Assembly (NCBI GenBank): GCA_023614405.1 | Contig: CM042689.1 | Coordinates: 326,282,305 to 326,346,304, forward strand | Direction of reading: 5' to 3' | DNA from: Avena insularis | Taxonomy: Eukaryota > Streptophyta > Magnoliopsida > Poales > Poaceae | DNA length: 64,000 nt | Shown: one piece after another, positions 11,115 through 22,210 of the stretch | Numbering within the stretch: position 1 is the stretch's first letter | Layout: each line of letters begins with the position of its first letter | Notes under the pieces: generated by a model | Databases searched by the model: none | Told to the model about the DNA's origin: nothing | Seen by the model: the letters and a program-made list of their open reading frames with translations, nothing else | Position numbers and translations under genes: made by a program

Positions 11115-13538
11115 ATGGCTGCCCTCCGGCCGTGTCCCTCTAGCATCGTCTCTCCAGCTGCTGCTTCTTCCTTCAACTTGCGTCCCAGCAGCAGCAGCTG
11201 GCCGCCTCGCAGTATCGTGCTGCTGCCTAAGCCTAAGATGCACAAAGGGAACGCCAGCCTTGCGATCCGCGCTCACAAGGATCCGGAAGACGGCATGGTA
11301 AGTCGCACGGGTAACATCAACTCTTCCTGCTGCTTGCCGTTTTCTGAGCTATCATATTCGATTTCTCATGTGCCTAGAATAGAAAGAGGCGACCTAATAT
11401 ATGTTTGTCTCATGATTTCTTTTAAAGAAACCATTTGAATGCTCCATTGGTGCAAATCCTCTTTTCTAACTTGAAAAAACATGGTCACCAGCATCACGGC
11501 AGTTTCCCTGTCCAGGATAAACAGTGGTGCAACAGTTTGAAGCTTATGCGACTGATCATTTTGCTTGCTCATTGTATGTTTTGTGTGGTCTTAATGATGA
11601 TTTCTACTGCTTTAATGCAGTCTGCAGATTACGAGAAAAAATGGGAGGAGATAAAGAAAATTGCCAAGGGGCCGGCGGTTAGTGTTATTTTTATATACAT
11701 ATATTTATTGTGTTGCATCTTATTTTCATGTTTTTTTTGGTGATGATTAATTATTTGTTGATGACACATTAGTTCTTTCCTACAATAGCAAAGCCCCTGA
11801 CAATGTTTTGGGAATTTAGTTCATGTACTTTTAATTTTAAATTGCCTTCACAAAATCCCTATGAATTATGATGAAGTTAATTCGAAACTGTAATAGTCAA
11901 CATCTCAACTATCTTCATCTGCATACTATTGGTGCCACCTTCAATAAATCATATCAATCCACATCATCTAAATTGTTAGGACTTTGATCATAAACATGGT
12001 TTATAGTTATTTCCCCTCCACATTGTTAATGAAATTTTCTGAAAATAAAGCTGAATAAACATTGTTGAAAACTGTCTTCCTGCTTTACATTACTAGGAAC
12101 ACATGGGTGGTTAACATTTAGTAAATACGGCACGTTGATCCAACAATGCAGATCTGAAGCAAACTTGTGTTTTGTTATGTCTTTTAGTCATAATCCTTTA
12201 TTTTATCTATTTGGTTGAAAAGGATATGCCATTTCGTCAAGAGATTGAGAAAATAGACGAGTACACCAAGAAGATTCATAATACCAGCATTTTGGTAAGC
12301 CTTCTTTCTAAAAGTTTCAGAAGGGACAATCCATTTTACTTTCAGTAACTTGAAGTAATTTAGCACAAGAAGGGAAAGTGTCAAAATCTTGATAATAGAC
12401 TAATAGTAATTTCTTGTAAATAAATTAAATAGTACCTGCCTTGCTGCTGAATGTGAGCTCATGCATTGTGATTTTCCTTTCCAACGATTTGTGTGGGAAT
12501 TACAGCATCTGGAAGCAACTGCGTTGTCAATTTATCTCTGTATGCTTGCTCGAAACGCTGTCAAGTCGGCTTCCGAAGTTCTGCTAAAAGCATTAGCTTC
12601 CCTTCAACAACAGACCACATCTACTTTCACAATCATACTTGTTGCCTATTGTCTCCTTCTTCACAAGTACCGTTTTATTTTACTTTATACATTGATTCCA
12701 GGATTGTGCAGTTTTGGCACGAGACACAACGAGTGAGTTTTCTCTACATACAATTAAGCAGGTACGCAGTATTTTTTTTGTTTCTGTCAATTAGATTCAA
12801 AATTGCAATGATATATGCACCAACTCCTCCCAACAATTACAACATCAACAAAAAGACTCTTCAGATGTTCGTGTGTATCATTGTCAACACTGCCGAGGAC
12901 AGCTACAATAAGAAGGTTACGAAGGAAACTATTGTTTCCTTTCTTGGTGCTCTTGAAGGTGTGGCAGCCATAAGCCACATCTTGGTGCAAGATACCATGA
13001 AAAATCATGCTATTAATAGTAAAGATCGTTCACTAAATTATAGTCCAGAAAATGATAGAGCTGCACATAGAGCTCGACTGGAGTATGTGGGGAAAATGAA
13101 AACTTTGAAACATGAATTCATGACAGCTCAAATGACCGATGCATATCAGGTAGGGTATATTTGTTAATTTTGATCGGTCCTCCCCTTATATTTTCACCGT
13201 CATCCTAATGTTTGGGCCGTACAGATTCTGGAGTCTACACTGGCTGATGCAATAATGTGTACACAAGTATTTGTTATAACGATGAATGCTTATCGCAAAT
13301 GGACACTAGGCCATGTTCGAGGTAAATATGCTTATGGCATACGTGTTTGTTTTATGCATGTTATATGAGTTCCGCTTTTTACGGTTTGCAATTGGATGAT
13401 CATCTACCGTACGTTTCTGCTTTATTTTAGATAATAAATCCACCGTTTCTGCTGATGGTTAATGTCACGGTTCGTTACCACTTTTTGCATGCCGCAGGTG
13501 GCACCAGGGCGCCGGATCATGGGGAACCTAACAAATAA
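11115..13538 (+). CDS. Predicted eight-exon gene, unknown protein with transit-peptide-like N-terminus
   Basis: Exons inferred from splice signals: 11115-11297, 11621-11677, 12223-12294, 12506-12640, 12702-12761, 12865-13149, 13225-13321, 13498-13538. All introns have GT..AG ends. Each of the first six exons is a whole number of codons, exon 7 leaves one base that exon 8 completes, and the frame stays open to TAA at 13536-13538, giving about 310 residues. The exon 4 donor (ctt/gttgcc) is weak and least certain. The start ATG has G at -3 and +4. The first about 50 residues are Ala/Ser/Pro-rich with few acidic residues and then turn basic (SLAIRAHKDPEDG), which fits a plastid transit peptide. 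Exons 2-3 give a charged, probably helical part (EKKWEEIKKIAK). Exons 4-7 look helical and include a hydrophobic stretch in exon 4 and another at the exon 6 start (MFVCIIVNTAEDSYNKK). I do not recognise the family. A pseudogene is possible but the preserved phase argues against it. Confidence 0.6.
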
Positions 13539-13625
13539 AAGCACTCTTTGCGCCAGAACTTGGAAACTACTACTCCGTAGATGTTTTGGCTGGTGTTAGT
13601 AGCATGATATTATGTATGTAATACT

Positions 13626-13631
13626 AATAAA
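13626..13631 (+). terminator. Poly(A) signal of the host gene
   Basis: Canonical aataaa 88 bases after the stop codon at 13538, in AT-rich sequence (tatgtatgtaatact upstream). Fits a short 3' UTR for the gene at 11115-13538. Confidence 0.5.
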
Positions 13632-14364
13632 CTTCAGAACTTAGGAGCGTGTAAACAATTTTGCCATCAATATGAACAACAACGACAACTAGGCGCGGAG
13701 TATTCACGTTGTCTCACGAAATATGTTCCACACTATGAAATATGTTTGAGAAAGTATCAGTTGTGATATTCCTTTTTGTACTAAAACTTTTGCTTAGTCT
13801 AAAACAAAACCCTATTTTTGGAAATTTCCATAACTCATTGGAGGCAAGAAACATGGACAACGGGTGTATCAAAAAATGGGTAAACCAGATCGAACAGAAA
13901 CTGGATCTAGATCATCCATTCCACCAAGTTAAAATCCCCACAAGGATGGTAAATACCGAAGCTCCACGCAAGAGCCCGCTACATGCACTTCGACATTGTC
14001 CGTGCTCTCTCTCCACTCTTTCACATCGACCCATTCACAGCCTACTCGCATGCGCCCCTAGCTCTCCCTTTCTTGGACTTATGTCAAGCTCAATGTCATC
14101 ACCCCGCTCGTCGGCGGCATCTGTCATCGTCATGCTCATCTAGCGAGTCTCGTGGTTGATTCATTCAACATGATCCTTTATTTAAGTTGGAAGGCACATG
14201 ATTGAGTAGTTGATGTCATTATTTTATCGTTATAGACGAGATGTTAAATTTTTAAAGCGTTCAATTCAAGTTTCATTTTGGACTAAACAGAAGTTCTACA
14301 TTAAATAGTGAACTTTCTCAATAGTTTAGGGACCACAAGTGAACTTTCTTCACCAACAAATCAA
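13632..14364. other. Intergenic, nothing recognised
   Basis: Between the host gene and the LINE 3' end. A + strand open frame at 13742-14143 has no recognisable domain and biased composition; I do not support it as a gene. No repeat partner was noticed inside the window. Confidence 0.5.
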
Positions 14365-15345
14365 AAACTAGTGGCACCTTTTATACCTACCCGAAACAGG
14401 CTTGCATCCCACTTTATAAATAAAGCAACATCCAGATACAATCGAATTCCAACACAACGCACAACCGGCTGAGCCAAAGAAAAAGAAAAAACACCACAGT
14501 CTGTTGGCACAAGATAGCCCAAAGGAAAATAAAAAGAGATGACAGAGACAGCCCGGATGCACAGTGGGCGCATGGATCACATGGGGTCAGGGGCCGAGAA
14601 GTGGTGCATCACCACTCTCAAAGCCTATATGGTGTCGTCCAGGTGCTCTCGATCCCGTTGTTTAGCTAGCGGGTACCACTGCTGCAGGTAGGTCAAAAAG
14701 GAAAAAAATAGAGTCAGATGTGCGGCTAGGGAAGATCCGTTCAATCACCATTTTATTCCGTATATTCCATAAGGTCCAGGCTAAGGCCACAAACACTATC
14801 CAGAAGAGGCGGTGCCTCATTCTAGTGCGGTTTGCCTCAATTTCCAGGACTCGCCGAGAACCTGGGCCCGCCAGGCAGGCCCAAGGGCTTCTCGGACAAA
14901 TCTCCACAGAAAATGAGCCGTGGGACAAGTGAACATAATGTGGGTGCACTTCTCCGGTGTCCCATGTAGTGGACACTTGCCATTGCCAGGGCTATTGCGC
15001 TTAGCCACTTCGACTCCCGAGGGCAGGCGATCTCGGAGAAGTTGCCAAACAAAGAGACAAATGCTAAGGGGAAAGGTGTCCTTTCAGAGGGGGTTGTCCA
15101 ACCTATCTCAGGGCCCTAGAAGAGGGAACGGTATAGCGAGCTAACTGAGAACTCCCCGCCCGGGGCAAGCCGCAAGGAGACAGAGTCCCTCTCGAATGAT
15201 AGGGACTTGGAAAGGGAGGTCCCCAATCTCTGGTAGTCTACAACCTTAGCTAGGCTAAAGGTCCTATGGAACGGGATGGTCCAGCGACCCTCGTGGAAGG
15301 CCTCGGCCACCAGCATCGAGGCGGAGGCACTAATGGCAAACAGGG
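14365..15345 (-). pseudogene. LINE (L1-type) 3' part: RT-associated zinc-binding domain and 3' end
   Basis: Downstream part of a non-LTR retrotransposon ORF2 on the - strand. The reverse strand encodes the GEFSVSSLYRSLF motif typical of the segment after the RT thumb, then a zf-RVT type zinc-binding domain (GKCPLHGTPEKC ... HIMFTCPTAHFLWRFV) followed by ALAWTLWNIRNKMV. After it comes a non-coding tail with TTTATTTATAAAGTGGG, the usual 3' end of grass LINEs. Frameshifts separate the blocks. The LINE is interrupted exactly at 15345 by the Athila-type element; the upstream half resumes at 23593. Confidence 0.85.
15341..15345. repeat. Target-site duplication caggg (left, Athila-type element)
   Basis: caggg precedes the LTR start tgatgaccc and recurs at 23588-23592 right after the LTR end gtatca. 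Exact 5 bp match, which proves a single complete insertion into the LINE. Confidence 0.95.
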
Positions 15346-16703
15346 TGATGACCCACAAGTATAGGGGATCGCAACAGTCTTCGAGGGTAGTATTACCAAA
15401 TTTATTGATTCGACACAAGGGGAGCCAAAGAATACTTGCAAACCTTAGCAACTGAGTTGTCAATTCAGCCACACCTGGAAATAGTTCTTTCTCATAGTAG
15501 TTTATCAGTAGCAGCAGTTTTGTAGTATCAACAGCAAAGCAACAACAACAGTAAAACAAGAGCAATAGTAACAGTAGTAGCAAACAGTAGGATATGAGTG
15601 CGGTAGGCATAGGGATGGATGGACGGGCGTTGCATGGACGAGTCTAAACATGTAACTTCAAGATCTAGGGCAATTGCAGATAAATAAGAATAAGCATCCA
15701 AATACTAAACATTCATAGGCATGTGCTCCATATATAGTCATGCGTGCTCGCAATGAGAACTTGCACAACATCTTTTGTCCTACCAGCCCGTTGCAGCGGG
15801 GCCTCAAGGGAACTACTAAAAATTAAGGCACTCCTTTTAATAGAGCACCAGAGCAAAGCATTAACACTCCATGAACACACGTGGTCCTCACATCACAGCC
15901 ATACCCTCAGGTTGTCCCAATTTCTGTCACTTCGAGGCCTTTGGATCCGGACAATGATATGTGTACACAACTTGCAGATAAGATTATAAACAATACTATC
16001 ATCATGGATCAATAATAAGTTCAGATCTGAGATCATGGCACTCGGGCCCTAGTGACAAGCATTAAGCACAACAAGTTGCAACAAAGTCAAATAGCACTAA
16101 TAGAGATACTAGGCACCATGCCCTAACAATCTTATTCGATTACATGATAGAACTCATCCAATCCCTACCATCCCCATAGCCTACAGCGGGGTATTACTCA
16201 CTCATGGATGAGGGGAACATGGATGGTTGATGGAGAGGCGTTGGTGATGATGATGGCGATGATCCTCTCCAAATTCCCCGTCCCGGTAGGGTGCCAGAAC
16301 GGAGTTTCTGGTTCCGAATCGCGGTTTCTGGTGGTGGCGGCGCAGCGGAACTCTTTTTGGAAAAACGTCGAACCCCCCTGAGTTTTTAGGTCAAGAGGCA
16401 AATTATAGGCGAAGAGGGAGGCCGAGGGGGTGCCTGAGGCGGCCACACACCCTCTAGGTGCGGCCTGGGGCCACCAGGGGTGTGGGCCCCTCAGGCCTCC
16501 ACTCCGTCTCGTATCTGGCTCCGTGGATCTTCTGGTGAAATAGGATTTTTCCTGATAGTTGATTTTCTGCACAAAAACTAGACACCAAGGTAATTCTGCT
16601 GAAAACAATGTCAGTCCGTGTTAGTTGTATCCAAACCACACAAGTTTAGAGGAGAAACAATAGCAAAAGTGTTCGGGAAAGTAGATACGTTTTGGACGTA
16701 TCA
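15346..16703 (-). repeat. 3' LTR of Athila-type element
   Basis: 1358 bp, bounded by tgatgaccc and gtatca on the + strand, paired with 22211-23587. Open frames inside (for example 16198-16608 -) recur in both LTRs without a known domain and are not called. Confidence 0.93.
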
Positions 16704-16718
16704 ACTCCCCCCAAGCTT
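16704..16718 (-). other. Polypurine tract of Athila-type element
   Basis: Reverse strand AAGCTTGGGGGGAGT directly before the 3' LTR; plus-strand priming site. It confirms the - orientation. Confidence 0.85.
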
Positions 16719-17677
16719 AGCTTATTACTTGTCCTCAAGCAATTCAGTTGAAAACTGAGTGCGATAAAAGAACTTTCACGAACACATTTGCTTTATATGA
16801 TGTAAATATTCTTAGCACAGGAGTAGATACTTAGACAATTCATAATAAGGAGTATGCAACTAAGTCTACTCAATAGTCATTGCAAGCTATGAAGAGATTC
16901 CAACTCAATAATAATAAGTAGCATGAAACAGAAACATAAGCAACATTGCAATGCTCATAAGAAGATATGATAAAGTGGTATCTCGCTTGCCTTTGTTTGT
17001 AGAGCACAAAATAAATGCCAAGGCACCTCTGAAGTTCAAGTGAATACTAGAAGTAAAGATATCAGAGATACAAGCATCAAAGTCATGCCATAATTAACCA
17101 AGTTTCGAGACAAGCATATTACACTAAGAATGACAATTATACTCTCAAGAAGATTCTCATAGAATAAGTGGTGACTCACAAAGGAAGTAAAAAGGTTTTG
17201 AAAGGTTTGAAAGGCTTCCAAATGCTGAAAGTAAGGTACTCATTAGCTTTGAGCTCTCATTGCCCCTATCATAGGCATCTTTAGATGATTAATGGTGAAA
17301 GTGAGGTCCAATATGAGTTATATGCTTGATAAACCATAAAATGAAAATCTCATGTCCCTTGAATACGAGGACCGCTCCTCATGCTACTCGACTTTAGTTA
17401 CCGGTAAGTTCTTGTCATAGTAAATACATGCGTATCATAGAGAACCGCCAACGGGGTACCCCTTGCACATGATACAGGAGCTATCCCATAATCAAAATGA
17501 CAAGGCAAGGAGAAAATGAGCATCTCAGCAATCTCTTATTTACCATGGGAAAATGGTGCTTTTTTCTCTCTTTCCTCTTTTCAGTATGTCTCTCTTTTTT
17601 TATATCAGAAGAAAGCTTCATAGATTGCTCATTATGGTGATGCTGCAAGTTTCCACCATGATTAGGCATGGCTTAGG
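16719..17677 (-). other. Non-coding 3' internal region of Athila-type element
   Basis: Nearly 1 kb of AT-rich DNA between the 3' ORF and the PPT. Only scattered short frames. The end nearest the PPT carries the conserved GCTTGAGGACAAG phrase typical of this element group. Confidence 0.7.
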
Positions 17678-18652
17678 CTAGCGGCCCAGGCGTTTCTCTA
17701 ACACACATACATAACTCCATGGACTTACAAGCTCCCCGTTTATTTCACACCGACGACATCCGCAAACAAAAGAGCATGATATCAACCGTGTACAATGTAC
17801 AGGTGCAGACAAATAAACTACTTTACCAGTGCTACCCCCTCTCCAACCACGCTTGACAAAGGATAACTCATACGGTAAACTTCTCATAGTAGCCCAAGAA
17901 GAAACAAAATTATGCTGAACCATGGAATCGAGATCAAGTCTCTCTATGGGGAACCGATAATCTGAATAGTGAGGATCTAAACCATGGAAAGCTAGCAATC
18001 TAGAGGCAATGAGACCTCCACAAATTCCACCCTTCTCGCGGTTAGTGGTAAGACTGTAAGCTATCAAAGTACCCATGTTATAAGACCTATCCCTATTCAA
18101 AGCAGCTGAAATAAAAGCTAGATCAAATGAAGATAACTTTCTAGCAATCTTTCTAGCAAGAACACACTTGGTAATGAAGTAGGCAAAATATCTAATGGAT
18201 GGGAACTGAATGTTCCGAATTTTACCACTTTCCTTTGAGAAGTCGAAACCTTGGCATATTTTAGCATATAAATCCATAAGTGACTTAGGCCTCTCCTTGA
18301 TCTTCTCACAAGATCCCCAATGAGGCACTCTAATTGCTGCACAGAAATCAGCAAAACGCAGGTCGATAGCTATATTGTAGATTTTATAATAGACCATGGG
18401 ATTAGACGAGGACCAAGTAAACCGAAAGTCCTGCACCACAGCCATGGTTAGATTAACATACTGATATGGTTCCTCTTCAACAAAGTGATCCAACCCTGCA
18501 TTAGTAATCATAGTTTGGAAATCCTGGAAGACTCCCGCGACTCTCATAAATTCAGGGCATGGATATATGGAAGGGAAGACTCCTTCCTCATGATGGATTT
18601 TCATTGGCTCAGGCACCATCAAATCACGTTGATTTAGTGGATATGCACTCAT
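17678..18652 (-). CDS. Athila-type element 3' ORF, function unknown
   Basis: Uninterrupted ORF of 325 codons starting at the ATG at 18650-18652 (MSAYPLNQRDLM); the frame is open upstream to 18751 but without better start context. It lies in the place where autonomous Athila elements carry an env-like or accessory ORF, after the (here missing) pol. The protein is globular-looking, with an aromatic-rich middle (YYKIYNIAIDLRFADFCAA), a basic stretch (CVLARKIARKLSSF), a Gly-rich segment (REKGGICGGLIASRLLAFHG) and a Cys-rich tail (CSFVCGCRRC). No signal peptide or clear membrane anchor is visible, so I do not call it an envelope protein. It resembles ORFs I associate with plant Athila elements, but the exact Pfam family is not certain. 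That it is intact while gag-protease has three stops is odd. Confidence 0.6.
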   Translation of the reverse strand: MSAYPLNQRDLMVPEPMKIHHEEGVFPSIYPCPEFMRVAGVFQDFQTMITNAGLDHFVEEEPYQYVNLTMAVVQDFRFTWSSSNPMVYYKIYNIAIDLRFADFCAAIRVPHWGSCEKIKERPKSLMDLYAKICQGFDFSKESGKIRNIQFPSIRYFAYFITKCVLARKIARKLSSFDLAFISAALNRDRSYNMGTLIAYSLTTNREKGGICGGLIASRLLAFHGLDPHYSDYRFPIERLDLDSMVQHNFVSSWATMRSLPYELSFVKRGWRGGSTGKVVYLSAPVHCTRLISCSFVCGCRRCEINGELVSPWSYVCVLEKRLGR

Positions 18653-18752
18653 CTTCCTTTCTGAAATTTTTAGACAAAAATCAAACCAAGTGATTTCCAA
18701 GTAGATAAATGATGAGGAACTACTATAGGAACTTGCTAGAGGGATAAACATG

Positions 18753-19523
18753 CATCAAAATGAAATCTCTAAGCATAGAACAATCATGCAAGCTCACACA
18801 ACCTGTCACCTATAGTAGAAAAATACTCAAGATACAATCTACCAATCAAAAACTAATTGGACAAGCGGAGGAGGCACATACCAAGGAGCAATCCCTCCAA
18901 AAATCAGCAGCAAAGATGGGCTGAGCAAAGAGATCGAAAATCGGGAGCAAGAACAGCAGGAACTCAAGCTTGAGAAAGTTTTCCGGTGTTTTTGGGAGAG
19001 AGAAAGAAGTGGCTGGGAGGAGGCAACTTGGAGAGCCACAGGTGGGCCCCACCCAGGCCAGGCGCGCCCAGGGGGCTGGCTGTGCCACCAGGGGGTGTGC
19101 TGGCCTAGTGGGTCCCCCCGGGCCACTCCAGGTGTCCCTCTACCCCTTTTTCGAGGAAAAGTTTAATATGAATTTTCTGGGATGAAAATTGATTTTCTTG
19201 TAGAAACATACTTTTTTAGAAGAAGCAGAAGCAAACAAAGCAAAAACTACAGAAGTTCTAAGACACTTTGACAAGCAAACAACTAGCAAAGCTAAAGCTA
19301 ACAAGAGAAAAAGCAAAGACTAGGAAGAAGAAGAATAAAAGTGAGCAAGTATAACCATTGCGAAAGCATTGTTTTGTTCATTAAAATCCTTTTGTTAACA
19401 AGGTTGATCAAGTCTTGTTACCAAAACAATCTTATATGAAGCAAAACTTTGCATTCCACAAAGTGATTATGTTACCTCAAACTTGATAGCAATAGTCCCA
19501 ATCATAATAGTTTCAAAACTTTC
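18753..19523 (-). other. Gap where RT/integrase would be expected
   Basis: Non-coding stretch between protease and the 3' ORF. Reverse transcriptase, RNase H and integrase of an Athila element should occupy about 3 kb here, but only about 0.8 kb of unrelated, partly GC-rich sequence is present (ggtgggccccacccaggcc near 19045). Confidence 0.65.
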
Positions 19524-22121
19524 TTATGGATTGGGACAATATATTTCTCCAACTTTGATGCTCTCAACATTTTCAATGGAATTCAAGCAATAGCTCTTAT
19601 CAATCTTCTTGGGGAAATAGACAGTATGCTCTTTGTCATTAGTATTAAATGTTACTTTTCCCTGATTGCAATTGATGACAGCACCTACAGTATTAAGAAA
19701 AGGTCTCCCAAAAATAATAGACATATTATCATCTTCAGGCATCTCAAGCACAACAAAATCAGTTAAAACCAAGAAATTATGAGCCACTTAAACAGGAACA
19801 TCCTCACATATACCAACAGGAATAGTACTAGACTTATCAGCCATTTGCAAAGATATATTAGTTGGTATCAACTTTTCTAGCTTGAGTCTCTTGTAGAGAG
19901 AAAAAGGCATAACACTAACTCCAGCACCCAAATCATATAAAGCAGTTCTAACATAATTATTCTTAATAGAGCAAGGAATAGTTGGTATACCTAGATCACC
20001 AAGTTTCTTTGGAACTTTACCATTGAAGGAATAATTAGCAAGCAAAGTAGAAATTTCCTCATTAGGAATATTCTTTTTATTAGAGACAATATCCTTCATA
20101 TACTTCGAATAAGGAGGCAACTTAATAGCATCAGTCAAAGGAATTTGCAAAAATAAAGGTTTCAACCACTCACAAAATTTGTTGTAGTGTTCATCCTCCT
20201 TTGACTTGTGTTTCTTATTAGGAAAAGGCATAGGTTTCTACACCCAAGGTTCTCTTTCTCTACCATGTTTATTAGCAATAAAATATTCCTTAGTGTACCT
20301 AGTGTTCTTAGTGTGCTTCTCAGGTTCTTCCTCGACTTCCTCCTTATCAGGAGCATCATTTTTATCATTACCACTCTCATTTTTAGCATCAGATACAAAT
20401 ATACTATTAAGATCTACAACAGGTTTAGAGGGTTCCTCAACTATTTTATGTTTCTTTCTCTTACGAGGACTACCACTATTTTCACCTTGTTGAGAATCCC
20501 GCTCAATTATTTTAGGGTGTCCTTCAGGATATAAAGGATCTTGAGTAGCTATACCACTCCTAGTTCTAATTCCATAAGCATGTCTATCTCTAGAAGCATT
20601 AACTAGCATATCCTCTTGTACCTTATCAAGTTGATCAATTTGAGTTTGAACCATTTGAAAGTGTTTACAAAGAATTTTAACATCACTAGCAGTTTTTTCC
20701 ACAATATCTTTCAACTCATTAATAGCTCTAGAGTTTTCCAATAAATGATTCTGAACTTGTTTATTAAAATTACCTTGTTTAACAATAAATGTGTCAAGTT
20801 CATCTAAGCATTGGTCAGGAGGCTTACCATAGGGAATATCACCTTCATTAAAGTGGAGAGAGTGTACCTCAATAGTAGATGAGTGGGGAATTGGCTTACA
20901 TAATTCTTCTATAGGAGGTAGATTATTCACATCTTCGGCTCTAATACCTTTCTCCTTAAGACATTTCTTATCTTCCTTCATCACTTCATCATTTAATGCA
21001 AGCACTCCCCTCTTCCTTGGTGTTGGTGTTGGTGTTGGAACTGGTTCAGGAGTAATAGGCTCAGGTGTATTTAGCTCAGTTGAAGTCCAATCATCATAAT
21101 TCTTGCTTATTTTAGCCATTAATTCTTCATCATCTGTAGGAGTTCTTTTCCTGAAAACACAATCAGCAAAACTATCTAGGTATGTCCTAGAATCATCAGT
21201 TAGTCCATTATAATAAATATCAAGAAGCTCATTTTTAGGCAATGGACATCCAGGATGTGCATGAATCAAAGCATAGAACCTTGTCCATGACTCAGGCAAT
21301 TTCTCTTCTTCTCACTGTTTAAAATCAAAAAGTTTCTGCAAAGCAGCATGTCTAGCAGTAGGAGGAAAATATTTCTGTAAGAAAGAAGCAATCAAACAAT
21401 CAGGGCTATCAATGGATCCAGGAGGTAATCTATTAAACCAATCTTTAGCTTTCCCTTTTAGTGAAAAAGGGAAGATCTTTGAAACAAAGTACTTGCACAT
21501 CTTAAAATCATCAGAGAATAAAGCATTCATAGTGGAAAGCTCATTCATATGTGCCACAACACTCTCACTCTCAGTCCTACAAAAATGTTCTTTCTCAACA
21601 ATGTCTAAATAGGATAAATCAAGAGAAAAATCATAATATTCATCTTTAGTATCTATGGGAGAGGTGGCAAACTTAGGATCAGAAGACAATTTAGGAATAA
21701 TGGTACGTCTCTCAAGGAGACTCCTAATAGCACTAGCACCATGTGTGTTTTGGTACTCTTCAATAAAATCATCAGTCATTTCAATGTAGCCATCACTAAT
21801 ATCATATCTCTCTCTAGACCCAGGTGAGCTAACAAGTGTAATAGTGTCTTCACTAGGAGTTTTAGTGTTTCCCAAAATAGTTTTAGCAATAGTAGCATCT
21901 AGGAAAGGACCTAATGAACCACTTGCATCAAGCACATTAGAAGTAACATCATGAGTATCAGAAGCAGTAGTAGCAGTGTGTGTAGCATGTGTATGTGGTG
22001 ATGGTGTAACAAGCTTACTTATAACATACGGTGAATCAAGAGCGGCAGAGGTGTTTAGGACTCTACCTCTTCTTGTAGTGGTTGGTAAAACCGGAAACTT
22101 TCCATCATGAGACTTCGCCAT
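19524..22121 (-). pseudogene. Athila-type gag-protease, three in-frame stops
   Basis: One continuous reading frame on the - strand, from MAKSHDGKFPVLP (ATG at about 22119-22121; an upstream ATG at 22155-22157 is also in frame). It carries the gag core (FPFSLKGKAKDWFNRLPPGS, QKYFPPTARHAAL), a PESW ... LDIYYNGL capsid motif, a Pro/Thr-rich linker with TPTPTP repeats, a long charged segment and an aspartic protease (YDLGAGVSVMPFSLY, catalytic D with the DLGA form usual for Athila) followed by IIFGRPFLNT. The frame is interrupted only by stop codons at about 21312, 20238 and 19788; no frameshift was seen. Gag would build particles and the protease would process them. With only three nonsense changes this is a lightly decayed copy. 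Confidence 0.85.
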
Positions 22122-22179
22122 GATGAAAGGAGTAGAAGTGAACATTAATAGATCCAAGTGAACTTACAAATAAAGCTAT

Positions 22180-22197
22180 GCTCCCCGGCAACAGCGC
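22180..22197 (-). other. Primer binding site, tRNA-Asp type (Athila-type)
   Basis: Reverse strand TGGCGCTGTTGCCGGGGA, 13 bases inside the 5' LTR. The tRNA-Asp complement is the hallmark of Athila elements (usual form has GCC in place of GCT). The gap between LTR end and PBS is also typical. Confidence 0.88.
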
Positions 22198-22210
22198 CAG
22201 AAAATAGTCT

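Noticed and set aside
12493..13167. Single-exon 224-codon gene
   Set aside because: The frame reads through an intron-like, low-complexity stretch; the spliced model with phase-consistent exons fits better.
13742..14143. 133-codon ORF downstream of the host gene
   Set aside because: No motif and no splice or promoter support; likely chance.
17678..18652. Envelope protein of an endogenous retrovirus-like element
   Set aside because: The position fits an env-like ORF, but no signal peptide, membrane anchor or cleavage motif is visible; left as unknown.
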